Positions 53,458 through 63,529 are shown, counted from the first letter of the stretch. The stretch: DNA of 64,000 nucleotides from Eubacterium sp. (GCA_024684035.1 JAIKXQ010000077.1:59583-123582), one strand, 5' to 3'. Numbers and translations are program-made. The notes: generated from the sequence alone by a model not told the origin.

Positions 53458-54540
53458 ATGTTTGAGAAGCTGGAGGATGTACAGATCCGGCTTGATGAAA
53501 TCCTTTGTCAGCTCAGTGATCCGGCGACTGCCGGGGATTCCGCAAGGATGCAGAAGCTGATGAAAGAACAGGCAGAGCTGTCCCCTGTGGCAGAGATGTA
53601 CGCGGCTTATCGAAAAAACGAAGAGACAATCTCAGACAGCCTGGAACTTCTGGAATCCGAGAGCGATCCGGATATGAGGGAGATGCTCAAGGAGGAATTA
53701 CAGGAGGCAAAGGCAAACAGGTCGAAGTACGAGAGGGAGCTTCAGCTTCTGCTCCTGCCGAAGGATCCCAATGATGACAAGAGTGTCATTGTCGAGATCC
53801 GGGCGGGCGCCGGCGGCGAAGAAGCCGCTCTTTTTGCGTATGAGATTTATCGTATGTATGTGCGCTACGCAGAGAAACAGCGCTGGCAGACAGAGCTGAT
53901 GAGTATCGACGAGACCGGTCTTGGCGGTCTCAAGGAATGTTCCTTTGAGATCAGTGGTTCCGGCGCCTACTCGAGACTGAAATACGAGAGTGGTGTTCAC
54001 CGTGTGCAGAGAGTTCCGGCCACGGAGTCGGGAGGAAGGATCCATACCTCCACCATCACGGTGGCTGTCATGCCGAAGGTGGATGATGACATTCAGATCG
54101 AGATACCGGACAAGGATGTGAGAATCGATGTCATGCGTGCTTCCGGAAACGGAGGACAGTGTGTCAATACGACGGATTCGGCTGTGCGGCTCACGCACTA
54201 TCCGACAGGTATTGTGATCTACTCCCAGACGGAGAAATCACAGATCCAGAACAAGGCGAAGGCCTGGGAACTTCTCCGCTCCAAGCTCTATGTACTCGAG
54301 ATGGAGAAGCGGCACGACGCCGAGGCGGATCTTCGAAGGAGCCAGATCGGAACCGGAGACAGATCCGAGAAAATCCGCACCTACAATTTTCCGCAGGGGC
54401 GTGTGACGGATCACAGAATCAAGCTGACACTGCATCAGATCGACAGCATTCTGAACGGAGATCTGGAGGAACTGATCCAGACCCTGACAGCAGCCGATCA
54501 GGCTGCGAAACTCACAAAGATGCAGGATCAGGACAGCTGA
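53458..54540 (+). CDS. prfA: Peptide chain release factor 1
   Basis: This 360-residue protein has the codon-reading PAT motif at 187-189 and catalytic GGQ at 232-234. It releases peptides at UAA and UAG. The residue after ATES is Gly where most family members have Gln (ATESQGRIH becomes ATESGGRIH). TTGGAGG precedes ATG. Confidence 0.97.
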   Translation: MFEKLEDVQIRLDEILCQLSDPATAGDSARMQKLMKEQAELSPVAEMYAAYRKNEETISDSLELLESESDPDMREMLKEELQEAKANRSKYERELQLLLLPKDPNDDKSVIVEIRAGAGGEEAALFAYEIYRMYVRYAEKQRWQTELMSIDETGLGGLKECSFEISGSGAYSRLKYESGVHRVQRVPATESGGRIHTSTITVAVMPKVDDDIQIEIPDKDVRIDVMRASGNGGQCVNTTDSAVRLTHYPTGIVIYSQTEKSQIQNKAKAWELLRSKLYVLEMEKRHDAEADLRRSQIGTGDRSEKIRTYNFPQGRVTDHRIKLTLHQIDSILNGDLEELIQTLTAADQAAKLTKMQDQDS

Positions 54541-54609
54541 CGGAAGGCAACACCGGGAGAAATAAAAATCCCGATTTACTATAAAATGAGGCAACGGAGG
54601 ATGGGAAGA

Positions 54610-55956
54610 ATGGGAAAGTATTTTGGTACAGACGGTTTCAGAGGTGAAGCAAACGTTGGACTTACCGTAGAGCATGCCTACAGGGTGGGCAGATTCCTCG
54701 GCTGGTATTTCGGACGTGAGCACAAGGCTCAGGTCGTAATCGGAAAAGACACCAGAAGATCCAGCTATATGTTCGAATACGCACTTGCCGCAGGACTTAC
54801 CGCGTCGGGAGCAGACGCATATCTGCTTCACGTGACCACAACGCCCAGCGTTTCTTATGTGGTCAGAACCGAGAAATTCGACTGCGGTATCATGATTTCC
54901 GCAAGCCACAATCCATACTATGACAATGGAATCAAAATTATCGACGGCTCCGGAAAGAAGATGGACGAGGGCGTTGAGCAGATGATTGAAGATTACATCG
55001 ACGGCATCAGCGAAGAAGTGCCGCTGGCGCAGAGAGAGAACATCGGTCGCACCGTTGATTTTTCCGCGGGACGCAACCGTTACATCGGCCATCTGATTTC
55101 CGTGCCGGTTCGTTCTTTCAAGGGATACAGAGTAGGTCTGGACTGTGCCAACGGAAGTGCTTCCGCCATCGCCAAGAGTGTTTTTGACGCGCTGGGAGCT
55201 GAGACCTGCGTGATCAATAACGCGCCGGACGGAATGAACATCAATACCAACTGTGGCTCTACGCACATCGAAGAGCTTCAGAAATATGTGAGAGAAAATC
55301 ACCTGGACTGCGGTTTTGCCTATGACGGAGATGCGGACAGATGTCTGGCTGTCGATGAAAACGGAGAGCTGGTGGACGGCGACAAGATCATGTTCATCTG
55401 CGGAAAATACCGTGACCAGCAGGGCAAGCTCTCTGACCACACCATCGTCAGTACCGTTATGTCGAACCTCGGTTTCCGGAAGGCCTGCGAGAGAGACGGC
55501 TTAAAGACCGTGGCAACTGCTGTAGGTGACAGGAACGTCTTTGAGGAGATGGTTCAGAACGGCTATGATCTCGGGGGCGAGCAGTCCGGCCATATCATCT
55601 TTATGAAGCACGCAACAACCGGCGACGGAATTCTCACTTCCCTGATGCTTATGGGCACCATGATTGAGACGAAGAGATCTCTGGGAAGTCTGGCGGATGA
55701 GATGGAAGTATATCCTCAGGTTCTCAAAAATGTCCGCGTGACAGATAAGGATACGGCCGAGGAGAATCCTGCCGTGCAGGCAGCGGTGCGCGCGGCGGAA
55801 GAGGAACTGGGAGAAGACGGAAGAATTCTCGTGCGTCCCAGCGGAACAGAGCCGCTGATCCGCGTCATGGTCGAAGCGGCTTCGGCAGAGATCTGTGAGA
55901 AATATGTAAAGAGCGTTGTAGATGTCATTATCAGCGAGGGACTGGCCGCAGAGTAA
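54610..55956 (+). CDS. glmM: Phosphoglucosamine mutase
   Basis: ATG at 54610, 9 bases after ACGGAGG, gives MGKYFGTDGFRGEANVG; in-frame ATGs at 54586 and 54601 are less likely. The 448 residues have the phosphoserine Ser99 in ISASHNP, Mg-binding YDGDADRC and the C-terminal RPSGTEPLIRVM phosphate loop. It turns glucosamine-6-phosphate into glucosamine-1-phosphate for UDP-GlcNAc and wall synthesis. Confidence 0.96.
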   Translation: MGKYFGTDGFRGEANVGLTVEHAYRVGRFLGWYFGREHKAQVVIGKDTRRSSYMFEYALAAGLTASGADAYLLHVTTTPSVSYVVRTEKFDCGIMISASHNPYYDNGIKIIDGSGKKMDEGVEQMIEDYIDGISEEVPLAQRENIGRTVDFSAGRNRYIGHLISVPVRSFKGYRVGLDCANGSASAIAKSVFDALGAETCVINNAPDGMNINTNCGSTHIEELQKYVRENHLDCGFAYDGDADRCLAVDENGELVDGDKIMFICGKYRDQQGKLSDHTIVSTVMSNLGFRKACERDGLKTVATAVGDRNVFEEMVQNGYDLGGEQSGHIIFMKHATTGDGILTSLMLMGTMIETKRSLGSLADEMEVYPQVLKNVRVTDKDTAEENPAVQAAVRAAEEELGEDGRILVRPSGTEPLIRVMVEAASAEICEKYVKSVVDVIISEGLAAE

Positions 55957-55982
55957 GCGCCCCGCTCCCGAGAGATGGAAAA

Positions 55983-57299
55983 ATGAGAAAAAGAGTATTC
56001 AGTTCAAAACGAAAGCGGCAGGCACGAACCCTGATGGCTGTGCTTGGGATGACCGCGGCTCTTCTGTTCGCCGGATGCGGGGTAGATGAGTCTGACGCCT
56101 ACTACCAGGGAATGCAGGCGCTGGAGAAAAAAGACTACAGCGGCGCCCTGGAGAAATTTCAGGCTGCCGTGGATGGCGGCAGGGATGCGGAGGGCTACCG
56201 TGGAATCGGTATTGCCGACATGTATCTGGGAAAGTATGAGGAGGCCTCGGAGGCCTTTGCCAAATCACTGAATGACGTCAGGTATCCGAAGCTCAACAAG
56301 GATTTCATCGAGGATGTCCTCTTTTATCAGGCACAGGCATATCTGGAGCTTGAGAAATATGACGATGCCGCCACGATTTATAATCAGCTTCTGGACGGGA
56401 AACATCAGGGGCAGGCCTACCTGCTCCGGGGAAAAATCTACGCGATCCAGAACAAATTCGGACAGGCGGGTCAGGATTTTCAGAAAGCCGTGAGCCTGAA
56501 TCCTTCCTACGAGTTCTATCTCGAGATCTATGAGATCTATGTAAAGAACAACCGTCAGGCAGACGGAGCTGTTTTTCTTCAGGAAGCCCAGGAGATCAAG
56601 CCCTCCACCGGCGAGGATAATTTCCAGCTGGGAAGAATCAGCTATGAGCTCAAGGAATATGACAAGGCCGAAGGGTATCTCAGGAAAGCTGTCGCTTCCG
56701 GAAGCAGCGGTGCTGTACAGCTTCTCGGAAAGGTCTACATGGACGCCGGCGAGAAGGATAAGGCAAAGGAACTCTATCAGCAGTGCGTCACGGACAATAC
56801 GGCTCCCGGAGCCGGATACAACGGTCTGGCTCTCTGCGAGATGGAAAAGGGTGATTACGACAGTGCTCTGAAATACGTGACCAGGGGACTCTCGGAGAAG
56901 GATTCCCGTGAGGAACTGTTATTCAACGAGATTGTTATTTATGAGCATCAGTATGATTTTGTCACTGCGGCGGAGAAGATGAAGCGTTTTCTTGCCGCCT
57001 ATCCCACAAACGAGACTGCCATCAGGGAGAACAAGTTCCTGGAGAGCCGCGTGAAGGAAACCCAGGGCACGGCAAAAGCAGTAATTGGCAGCGGCCAGTC
57101 GGATCCCTCCGGCGATGCATCGACGGGAGAGGAACAAAACGCTGCAGATTCCGGAAATGACACCCAGGGCCGGCAGCAGGATTTTGCCGACAATGACGGT
57201 GACGGCATCCCGGATGACGAATGGAGCAGCGACGGCACATTTTTTAATGGCGAAACACAGGAAGAATTCGGCAACGGATATGATTCCTCAGATTGGTAA
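55983..57299 (+). CDS. TPR-repeat lipoprotein
   Basis: This 438-residue protein has a lipoprotein-like signal (LLFAGC, Cys32) and about eight TPR units from 40 to 350 (for example YYQGMQALEKKDYSGALEKF and LALCEMEKGDYDSALKYV). An acidic, low-complexity tail follows with DNDGDGIPDDEW, like a single calcium-binding thrombospondin-3/EF-hand loop. It is probably an extracellular scaffold, role unknown. It lies between glmM and hflX with short gaps. Confidence 0.85.
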   Translation: MRKRVFSSKRKRQARTLMAVLGMTAALLFAGCGVDESDAYYQGMQALEKKDYSGALEKFQAAVDGGRDAEGYRGIGIADMYLGKYEEASEAFAKSLNDVRYPKLNKDFIEDVLFYQAQAYLELEKYDDAATIYNQLLDGKHQGQAYLLRGKIYAIQNKFGQAGQDFQKAVSLNPSYEFYLEIYEIYVKNNRQADGAVFLQEAQEIKPSTGEDNFQLGRISYELKEYDKAEGYLRKAVASGSSGAVQLLGKVYMDAGEKDKAKELYQQCVTDNTAPGAGYNGLALCEMEKGDYDSALKYVTRGLSEKDSREELLFNEIVIYEHQYDFVTAAEKMKRFLAAYPTNETAIRENKFLESRVKETQGTAKAVIGSGQSDPSGDASTGEEQNAADSGNDTQGRQQDFADNDGDGIPDDEWSSDGTFFNGETQEEFGNGYDSSDW

Positions 57300-57317
57300 G
57301 GCGGGTAAGTAATAGGA

Positions 57318-58553
57318 ATGTACGAGAACGAACAGAAAGTAGAGCGCATGATCCTGGCAGCGGTCTGCTGTGGAGATGAGAGTGATACCAGAGCATCCCT
57401 GCGGGAGCTGGCAGCGCTGGCGGAGACAGCCGGAGCCTGTGTGGTCGGAACGGCCATTCAGAACAGGGATTATCCGGATCCGGGTACCTATATGGGCAGC
57501 GGAAAAATCGAAGAAATCCGTGAGATGGTCATCATGCTGGACGCCGACGGGGTGATCTGCGATGATGAGCTCAGTCCGGCCCAGATGAATAATCTGGAGA
57601 ATGCGCTGGATTGCAGAGTGGCGGACCGCACACTCCTGATTCTGGATATTTTTGCGGGACGCGCCCAGACAAGTGAGGGAAAAATCCAGGTAGAGCTGGC
57701 ACAGCTGAAATATCGTCAGGCACATCTGGTGGGCATGCGCAACTACCTGTCCAGACTGGGCGGTGGAATCGGAACCAGAGGTCCGGGAGAGAAAAAACTG
57801 GAGATCGACCGAAGACTGATTGCTGACCGGATCGGCGCTCTGGGAAGAGAACTCAAAGAGGTCCGCAAACACAGGGAAGTCCTCCGGGCCGCCAGAAAAA
57901 AAGGAAATATCCGTCAGGTGGCTATTGTCGGTTATACCAACGCAGGAAAGTCCACGCTGCTGAATACCATGACCGATGCAGGTGTTCTCGAGGAGGACGC
58001 GCTTTTTGCCACGCTGGATCCCACCACCAGGATTCTCGATCTTCCGGGTGGAAGTCAGGTCCTTCTGACAGATACCGTAGGATTTATTGACAAGCTGCCC
58101 CACGCACTGATTGACGCGTTCCGCAGTACTCTGGAGGAGGCTGCCTACGCGGACTATATCATCCATGTGGCGGATGCCTCGAATCCAAGAGTTGAGCAGC
58201 AGATGGAAGTGGTCTACGAGACCCTTCATGAGCTGGGAGCAGATGACAAGAAGATCGTCACCCTGTTCAACAAGCAGGACAAGACGGACGGAAGTGTCCG
58301 CCTGCATGATCACAGAGCAGACTACGTGCTTTCGGTTTCCGCAAAAGAGGGAACCGGTCTGGAAGATCTTCGAAATGTTCTCGAGAAGATCATTCTGGAG
58401 GAGCAGATTTTTGTAGAGAGAGTTTTTCCGTATACAGAAGCAGGAAAGCTGGCGCTGATTCGTCAGAACGGTACACTGATGGAAGAAGAGTACCGGGAAG
58501 ACGGAATCGCGGTGAAAGCATATGTGCCAAGGGATATTTACGGAAAGATCTGA
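57318..58553 (+). CDS. hflX: GTPase HflX
   Basis: This 411-residue ribosome-associated GTPase has the HflX N-terminal domain (DPGTYMGSGKIEEI), a glycine-rich linker (RLGGGIGTRGPGEKKLE), G1 GYTNAGKST, G3 DTVGF and G4 NKQD. The family rescues or splits stalled ribosomes under stress. Confidence 0.95.
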   Translation: MYENEQKVERMILAAVCCGDESDTRASLRELAALAETAGACVVGTAIQNRDYPDPGTYMGSGKIEEIREMVIMLDADGVICDDELSPAQMNNLENALDCRVADRTLLILDIFAGRAQTSEGKIQVELAQLKYRQAHLVGMRNYLSRLGGGIGTRGPGEKKLEIDRRLIADRIGALGRELKEVRKHREVLRAARKKGNIRQVAIVGYTNAGKSTLLNTMTDAGVLEEDALFATLDPTTRILDLPGGSQVLLTDTVGFIDKLPHALIDAFRSTLEEAAYADYIIHVADASNPRVEQQMEVVYETLHELGADDKKIVTLFNKQDKTDGSVRLHDHRADYVLSVSAKEGTGLEDLRNVLEKIILEEQIFVERVFPYTEAGKLALIRQNGTLMEEEYREDGIAVKAYVPRDIYGKI

Positions 58554-58578
58554 GGATATAAAGGAGAGAACAAAGGAA

Positions 58579-59652
58579 ATGATCACAGAATCGATTCAGC
58601 AGATGTTCGCAAGGACAGGCGCACAGGCTTTATTCATCACGGATCCGCATAATATGTGGTATCTGTCCGGTTTTCGCGGCGGACAGGGAATGGTCTACAT
58701 TTCCTCAAAACACAGCGTGCTGATTACGGATTCGCGGTTTACGGAGGCTGCGAAAAGGGAGAGCCGCTTCGAGGTTATAGAGGAAGATCACGCCCACAAG
58801 AGAACGAAGATCCTCCGAGGACTTCTGGCCGAAGACGGGGCGGAAATTGTGGGATATGAAGACAAATTCATGCACTGCTATGAGTTCAGCAGACTGCAGA
58901 ATGCGCTTCCCGAGATTCAGCAGTGGCTTCCGCTCGAGGAGCAGATCGACGGACTCCGACGGATTAAGACGGAGAAAGAAATGGAGCTGATCAGTCACGC
59001 GACAAAAATCGGTGACGAGGCTTTCCATGCACTCCTTGACCAGATTCACCCGGGAATGACGGAGAGGGAGGCGGCAGCCCGCATGGATTACGAACTGAAA
59101 ACCCGTGGAGCGCAAAGTCTTTCCTTCAATACCATTATGGCGTCCGGAACAAACGGATCCATGCCTCACGCAATACCCACGGATAAAGCCTTTGAAAAAG
59201 GTGACTTCGTCATCATGGACTTCGGCTGTATCTATGAGGGCTATTGTTCGGATATCACAAGAACCATCGCCATCGGGGAGGCAAGTCCGAGACAGAAAGA
59301 AATCTATCAGCTTGTCTACGTTGCGCAGCAGAAGGCACTGGAAGGAATCCGTCCGGGCATGACCGCCCACGACTGCGACGCACTGGGACGAGAGGTGATC
59401 GAGGCGGCCGGTTACGGGAAAAATTTCGGACATATGCTCGGACACGGTGTGGGGCTGTATTACCATGAATCACCGATGCTCTGTCCGTCAGACAGTACGG
59501 TGATCGAAGAGGGAATGGTCATCACCGTGGAGCCGGGAATCTATATTCCGGGATTCGGAGGCGTCCGCATTGAGGATCTCGTTGCGGTGGAAAAGGATGG
59601 CGTGAGACGGCTGTCTGAACTTCCGAGAGAACTGATTGAACTTGACTTTTGA
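58579..59652 (+). CDS. Xaa-Pro aminopeptidase (M24)
   Basis: ATG at 58579 follows AAAGGAA; the longer frame from 58522 overlaps hflX. The 357 residues have a creatinase-like N-terminal domain and the M24 metal site: MDFG and CSDITRT (two Asp), GHGVGLYYHE (His), VEPGIY and RIEDL (two Glu). It removes N-terminal residues before proline in the cytoplasm. Confidence 0.92.
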   Translation: MITESIQQMFARTGAQALFITDPHNMWYLSGFRGGQGMVYISSKHSVLITDSRFTEAAKRESRFEVIEEDHAHKRTKILRGLLAEDGAEIVGYEDKFMHCYEFSRLQNALPEIQQWLPLEEQIDGLRRIKTEKEMELISHATKIGDEAFHALLDQIHPGMTEREAAARMDYELKTRGAQSLSFNTIMASGTNGSMPHAIPTDKAFEKGDFVIMDFGCIYEGYCSDITRTIAIGEASPRQKEIYQLVYVAQQKALEGIRPGMTAHDCDALGREVIEAAGYGKNFGHMLGHGVGLYYHESPMLCPSDSTVIEEGMVITVEPGIYIPGFGGVRIEDLVAVEKDGVRRLSELPRELIELDF

Positions 59653-59676
59653 ATAGGTCATCCGTAAGATGATAGT

Positions 59677-59713
59677 GAAACGGGCCGGAAGATCTCGTCT
59701 TCCGGCCCGTTTC
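59677..59713 (+). terminator. Terminator after the peptidase gene
   Basis: A perfect 16-bp stem (59677-59692/59698-59713) with loop TCTCG; the T tail is within the stem end only. Confidence 0.75.
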
Positions 59714-59734
59714 ATGATATCGGATGTGCGGACT

Positions 59735-59822
59735 GCAGATGCGAAGAGCGCACTGTTATACTGCCCGCACGCCGGAGTTCTGCTGCGCTCCCCTTAAGGC
59801 GTGAGGACGTGGCGGGCTTTCT
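59735..59822 (+). repeat. Diverged repeat fragment L
   Basis: TTCTGCTGCGCTCCCCTTAAGG and flanks resemble the right half of copy F (CCTGCTGCGCTCCCCTCAGG), with the usual position after a terminator. Confidence 0.5.
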
Positions 59823-59864
59823 TTCAGGTTGGTAAAAACAGAGAAGTAAGAGAGGGAAACAGGT

Positions 59865-60581
59865 ATGCAGAAAATTGATCTTGCAGAAGAGCTGAGCAAC
59901 AACATTTACCCGGGACGCGGAATTGTGATCGGACGTTCCAGGAACGGACGCTATGCAGTGACGGCTTATTTCATTATGGGCAGAAGTGAGAACAGCCGAA
60001 ACAGGGTATTCGTGGAGGAAGAAGACGGTATCCGCACAGAAGCCTTTGATCCGGCAAAGCTTGAGGATCCGAGCCTGATCATCTATGCGCCGGTTCGCGT
60101 GCTGGACGAGGGACATACCATCGTTTCGAACGGAGATCAGACAGATACAATTTATGAGGGAATGAAGAAGGGACTCACCTTTGAACAGAGCCTCCGTTCC
60201 CGTGAATTCGAGCCGGACGGCCCGAACTACACACCCCGTATCTCCGGCCTTCTGGAGATTGAGAACGGACAGTTCAGCTACACCATGTCTATTCTCAAGA
60301 GCAACAACAACGATCCTTCCCAGTGCAACCGCTACACCTTTGACTACCGTCCGGCGGCAGCAGGAGAGGGACATTTCATCTCTACTTACGTGACAGACGG
60401 AAATCCTCTTCCGAGTTTTGAGGGAGAGCCGAAGCTCGTGGAAATTCCGGATGATATCGATACGTGGACAGACATGCTCTGGGCAAATCTGAACCCGGAG
60501 AATAAAGTTTCTCTGTTTGTGAGATACATTGACATTGAGACTGGGGATTACGAGACACAGATTGTAAACAAAAATTATTAA
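59865..60581 (+). CDS. purO: IMP cyclohydrolase, PurO type
   Basis: This 238-residue protein resembles the archaeal-type PurO cyclohydrolase (YPGRGIVIGRSRNGRYAVTAY, SNGDQTDTI, GPNYTPRISG) rather than the N-terminal domain of bacterial PurH. It would close the ring of FAICAR to give IMP, the last step of purine synthesis. The next gene is a stand-alone AICAR formyltransferase, which fits. Confidence 0.85.
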   Translation: MQKIDLAEELSNNIYPGRGIVIGRSRNGRYAVTAYFIMGRSENSRNRVFVEEEDGIRTEAFDPAKLEDPSLIIYAPVRVLDEGHTIVSNGDQTDTIYEGMKKGLTFEQSLRSREFEPDGPNYTPRISGLLEIENGQFSYTMSILKSNNNDPSQCNRYTFDYRPAAAGEGHFISTYVTDGNPLPSFEGEPKLVEIPDDIDTWTDMLWANLNPENKVSLFVRYIDIETGDYETQIVNKNY

Positions 60582-60590
60582 TAGTATGGA

Positions 60591-60628
60591 AAGCAGCCGA
60601 AATCCGGAAAGATTTTTGGCTGCTTTTT
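60591..60628 (+). terminator. Terminator between purO and the AICAR formyltransferase gene
   Basis: AAGCAGCC/GGCTGCTT with an A/T-rich inner part, then T5. Confidence 0.75.
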
Positions 60629-60708
60629 GATTTGAATCAAAAAGTTCCCGACAGAATAGATGTATAATGGGTCTCAGTTATTGTGCGTAATGCAGGAGGA
60701 TGAAATCA

Positions 60709-61887
60709 ATGAATGAATTGCAGTTAAAATACGGCTGTAACCCGAACCAGAAACCGTCCAGAATCTACATGGCAGACGGATCCGATATGCCCATCAAGGT
60801 GCTCTCCGGAAAACCGGGATACATCAACTTTATGGATGCCTTCAACGGTTATCAGCTGGTACGTGACCTCAAGAAAGCTACAGGCCTTCCGGCGGCAGCC
60901 TCTTTCAAACACGTTTCCCCGGCCGGTGCAGCTGTGGGTCTTCCGCTGACGGATACACTGAAGAAGATTTACTTTGTGGACGATATGCCGGAGCTTTCTC
61001 CTCTGGCCTGCGCGTATGTACGTGCCCGTGGAGCAGACCGTATGTCTTCCTTCGGTGATTTCATCTCCCTTTCTGACGTATGCGATGCCAGCACAGCATC
61101 TGTGATCAAAAGAGAAGTGTCCGACGGTGTTATCGCGCCTGGCTTCACAGAGGAGGCACTTGCCATCCTCGGCGAGAAGAAAAAAGGAAACTACGTTGTC
61201 ATCGAGATCGATCCGGAATATGTTCCGGAACCGCTTGAGAAGAGACAGATCTTCGGTATCACCTTTGAGCAGGGCCGTCAGGAACTGAAGATCGACGATG
61301 AGCTTCTCTCCAACATCGTTACAGAGAACAAGGATCTTCCGGAGGATGCTCTCAGAGATCTGAAGATCGCACTGATCACACTGAAGTATACACAGTCCAA
61401 CTCCGTATGCTTTGTAAAAGACGGACAGGCCATCGGTGTCGGCGCAGGACAGCAGTCCCGTGTACACTGCGTACGTCTTGCCGGACAGAAGGCTGACAAC
61501 TGGTGGAAACGTCAGAGCCCGCAGGTACTGAACCTTCCCTTCAAAGAGGGAATCCGCAGAGCAGACCGCGACAATGCCATCGACGTTTACATCGGCGATG
61601 AGTACATGGATGTTCTCCGCGACGGTGAGTGGGAGAGAGTCTTCACAGAGAAGCCCCCGGTATTCACCGAGGAAGAGAAGCGCGCATGGTTGGATCAGAT
61701 GACAGGCGTAACCCTCGGATCCGATGCCTTCTTCCCGTTCTCCGACAACATCGAGAGAGCACACAAATCCGGTGTTCAGTACATCGCTGAGCCGGGCGGA
61801 TCTCTCAGAGATGATGCAGTCATCGAGTGCTGCAATAAATATGGAATGACGATGGCGTTTACGGGTATCCGCCTGTTCCATCACTAA
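60709..61887 (+). CDS. Stand-alone AICAR formyltransferase
   Basis: ATG at 60709 lies 9 bases after AGGAGG; the ATG at 60700 is too close to it. The 392 residues cover the formyltransferase half of PurH (LKYGCNPNQKPSR, AASFKHVSPAGAAVG, TQSNSVCFVKDGQAIGVGAGQQSR, DAFFPFSDNIERA). The cyclohydrolase domain of PurH is absent. It adds a formyl group from 10-formyl-THF to AICAR. Confidence 0.93.
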   Translation: MNELQLKYGCNPNQKPSRIYMADGSDMPIKVLSGKPGYINFMDAFNGYQLVRDLKKATGLPAAASFKHVSPAGAAVGLPLTDTLKKIYFVDDMPELSPLACAYVRARGADRMSSFGDFISLSDVCDASTASVIKREVSDGVIAPGFTEEALAILGEKKKGNYVVIEIDPEYVPEPLEKRQIFGITFEQGRQELKIDDELLSNIVTENKDLPEDALRDLKIALITLKYTQSNSVCFVKDGQAIGVGAGQQSRVHCVRLAGQKADNWWKRQSPQVLNLPFKEGIRRADRDNAIDVYIGDEYMDVLRDGEWERVFTEKPPVFTEEEKRAWLDQMTGVTLGSDAFFPFSDNIERAHKSGVQYIAEPGGSLRDDAVIECCNKYGMTMAFTGIRLFHH

Positions 61888-61953
61888 AAAAAGCTTGACG
61901 TGAGTTTTGCGGAAGGGATCAAAGCAATGATCTCTTATACAAGATGAATACGG

Positions 61954-62008
61954 GGCTGCTACAGACGAAACCGCTATGCCCTGCGGATCGTCTGCAGCAG
62001 CCTTTTTG
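61954..62008 (+). terminator. Terminator of the AICAR formyltransferase gene
   Basis: GGCTGCT/AGCAGCC encloses CAGACGA/TCGTCTG, followed by T5. Confidence 0.85.
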
Positions 62009-62105
62009 TCTAAAAAGTAATTTGCGTTTTTGGGGAATTGTTCTTCTTTGGGCGTATAATAAAGAGCGAATTGTATTCAAGAAATATGTAGAAAGAGAGA
62101 ACGAC

Positions 62106-62402
62106 ATGAGATACTCGGAATTCAAGATGGAAAGAGAAGGTCTGGTCAGTGTCGGCCAGGAGGTTACTTTTACGGAGAGTCAGCTGCCGGCTTCTTATTA
62201 TTATACGATTGTTCCCGCGGTGGCCATGAGCAGGAACTATGCACCCTATGAGCGCATCACTTCCAGAAAGGGTGTCATCAAGGTGATCCGGGATACGCCC
62301 CAGGGCTTCTATATTGTCCTCGAACTTGATGAAAAAGAGGTGGCGGGCGAGACCGAAGCGGATTTCCGCAGGATGATGGAGACGGATACCGGTAAGGTGT
62401 GA
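62106..62402 (+). CDS. Small uncharacterised protein before mrp
   Basis: ATG at 62106 gives 98 residues (MRYSEFKMEREGLVSVGQEV); the longer frame from 61944 runs through a terminator. It has no Cys, signal or membrane segment; the middle is Tyr-rich (ASYYYTIVPAVAMSRNYAPY) and the end acidic. It has a normal codon pattern and lies 39 bases before mrp, probably in the same mRNA. No family was recognised. Confidence 0.65.
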   Translation: MRYSEFKMEREGLVSVGQEVTFTESQLPASYYYTIVPAVAMSRNYAPYERITSRKGVIKVIRDTPQGFYIVLELDEKEVAGETEADFRRMMETDTGKV

Positions 62403-62441
62403 TACAATAAAGGACATGTGTATGTTAATGAGGAGGTAAAT

Positions 62442-63227
62442 ATGGCAGAACAAGAAATGAATGAGAAACCGGACTTTCATATAGAAGAGAATGCTTTTTC
62501 CAATATCAGTCACTGTATCGGAATTGTCAGTGGAAAAGGTGGTGTGGGCAAGTCCATGGTCACTGCGTCTCTGGCAAACGCAATGGCAGTGCAGGGATAT
62601 TCCGTCGGAATCCTTGACGCGGATATTACAGGTCCGTCGATCCCGAAGATGTACGGACTTAAAGGACCTGCAGCTTCGGACGGCAACGGCATCTACCCGC
62701 CGGTGGCAGGCAACGGACTGGAGATTATGTCCACAAACCTGCTCCTTCCCAACGAAGACGACCCGGTGATCTGGAGAGGACCCGTGATCGCAAATATGGT
62801 AAAACAGTTTTACACAGACGTTGTCTGGGGACAGCTGGACTACCTTTTCGTGGACATGCCTCCGGGAACCGGCGACGTGCCGCTGACTGTTTTCCAGTCC
62901 CTTCCGGTGGAGGGAATCGTGATCGTCACATCTCCCCAGGATCTCGTCCGCATGATCGTCGGAAAAGCATACAAGATGGCAGAGATGATGAATATCCCGG
63001 TACTTGGAATCGTAGAGAACTACAGCTATCTGGAGTGCCCGCACTGCGGAGAAAAAATACAGGTATTCGGCGAGAGTCATATCGATGAAATCGCGGCGGA
63101 GCTTAACATTCCGGTGCTTGGAAAAGTTCCGGTGAAGCCGGAATTTGCCGGCGCAGCCGATGAGGGACGCTTCGCGGAAGTGATCAACCATTACGTGGAT
63201 GACGCGGCTGCTGCCCTTCGCAAATAA
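62442..63227 (+). CDS. mrp: Mrp/NBP35-family P-loop ATPase
   Basis: ATG at 62442 follows GAGGAGGT. The 261 residues have the deviant Walker A GKGGVGKS at 31-38, DADITGPSIPKM, FVDMPPGTGD and a CPHC pair (ECPHCGEKI) for a bridging Fe-S cluster. It acts as an iron-sulfur cluster carrier. Confidence 0.92.
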   Translation: MAEQEMNEKPDFHIEENAFSNISHCIGIVSGKGGVGKSMVTASLANAMAVQGYSVGILDADITGPSIPKMYGLKGPAASDGNGIYPPVAGNGLEIMSTNLLLPNEDDPVIWRGPVIANMVKQFYTDVVWGQLDYLFVDMPPGTGDVPLTVFQSLPVEGIVIVTSPQDLVRMIVGKAYKMAEMMNIPVLGIVENYSYLECPHCGEKIQVFGESHIDEIAAELNIPVLGKVPVKPEFAGAADEGRFAEVINHYVDDAAAALRK

Positions 63228-63380
63228 ACAGCCGGAGACGTACTTTAGAAAAGAAGAGAAACACCTCGAAAACGATTGTGCAAAATATAAATCGAAATAA
63301 TCACAGGGATTTTTAGAAGTTCTCCGATCTTTTGACGAAAATCACAATGGATTTGGACGTTTTGTGCGAATAGCACGAAC

Positions 63381-63394
63381 AGGAAACGATACCA
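63381..63394 (+). promoter_or_regulatory. cre-like site upstream of the HPr-like gene
   Basis: AGGAAACGATACCA is close to the catabolite response element pattern and to the scr operator at 16759-16776. It lies just before an inverted repeat TTTGAC/GTCAAA (63395-63412) and the promoter. Confidence 0.5.
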
Positions 63395-63419
63395 TTTGAC
63401 AAAAACGTCAAATTGTTCG

Positions 63420-63448
63420 TTGACAAGTGCCCCTTTGAATTCTAGAAT
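63420..63448 (+). promoter_or_regulatory. Promoter of the HPr-like gene
   Basis: Consensus TTGACA (63420-63425) and TAGAAT (63443-63448), spacer 17. Confidence 0.8.
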
Positions 63449-63529
63449 ACACGTCAAGATGAATGAAAGTCGCTGGCTTTATTCACCGGAAACAAAGGAT
63501 GGTTTTTTAGGAAATAAAGGGTGATAATT

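Noticed and set aside
61944..62105. Longer form of the 98-residue protein
   Set aside because: The extension is translated from a terminator and promoter region.
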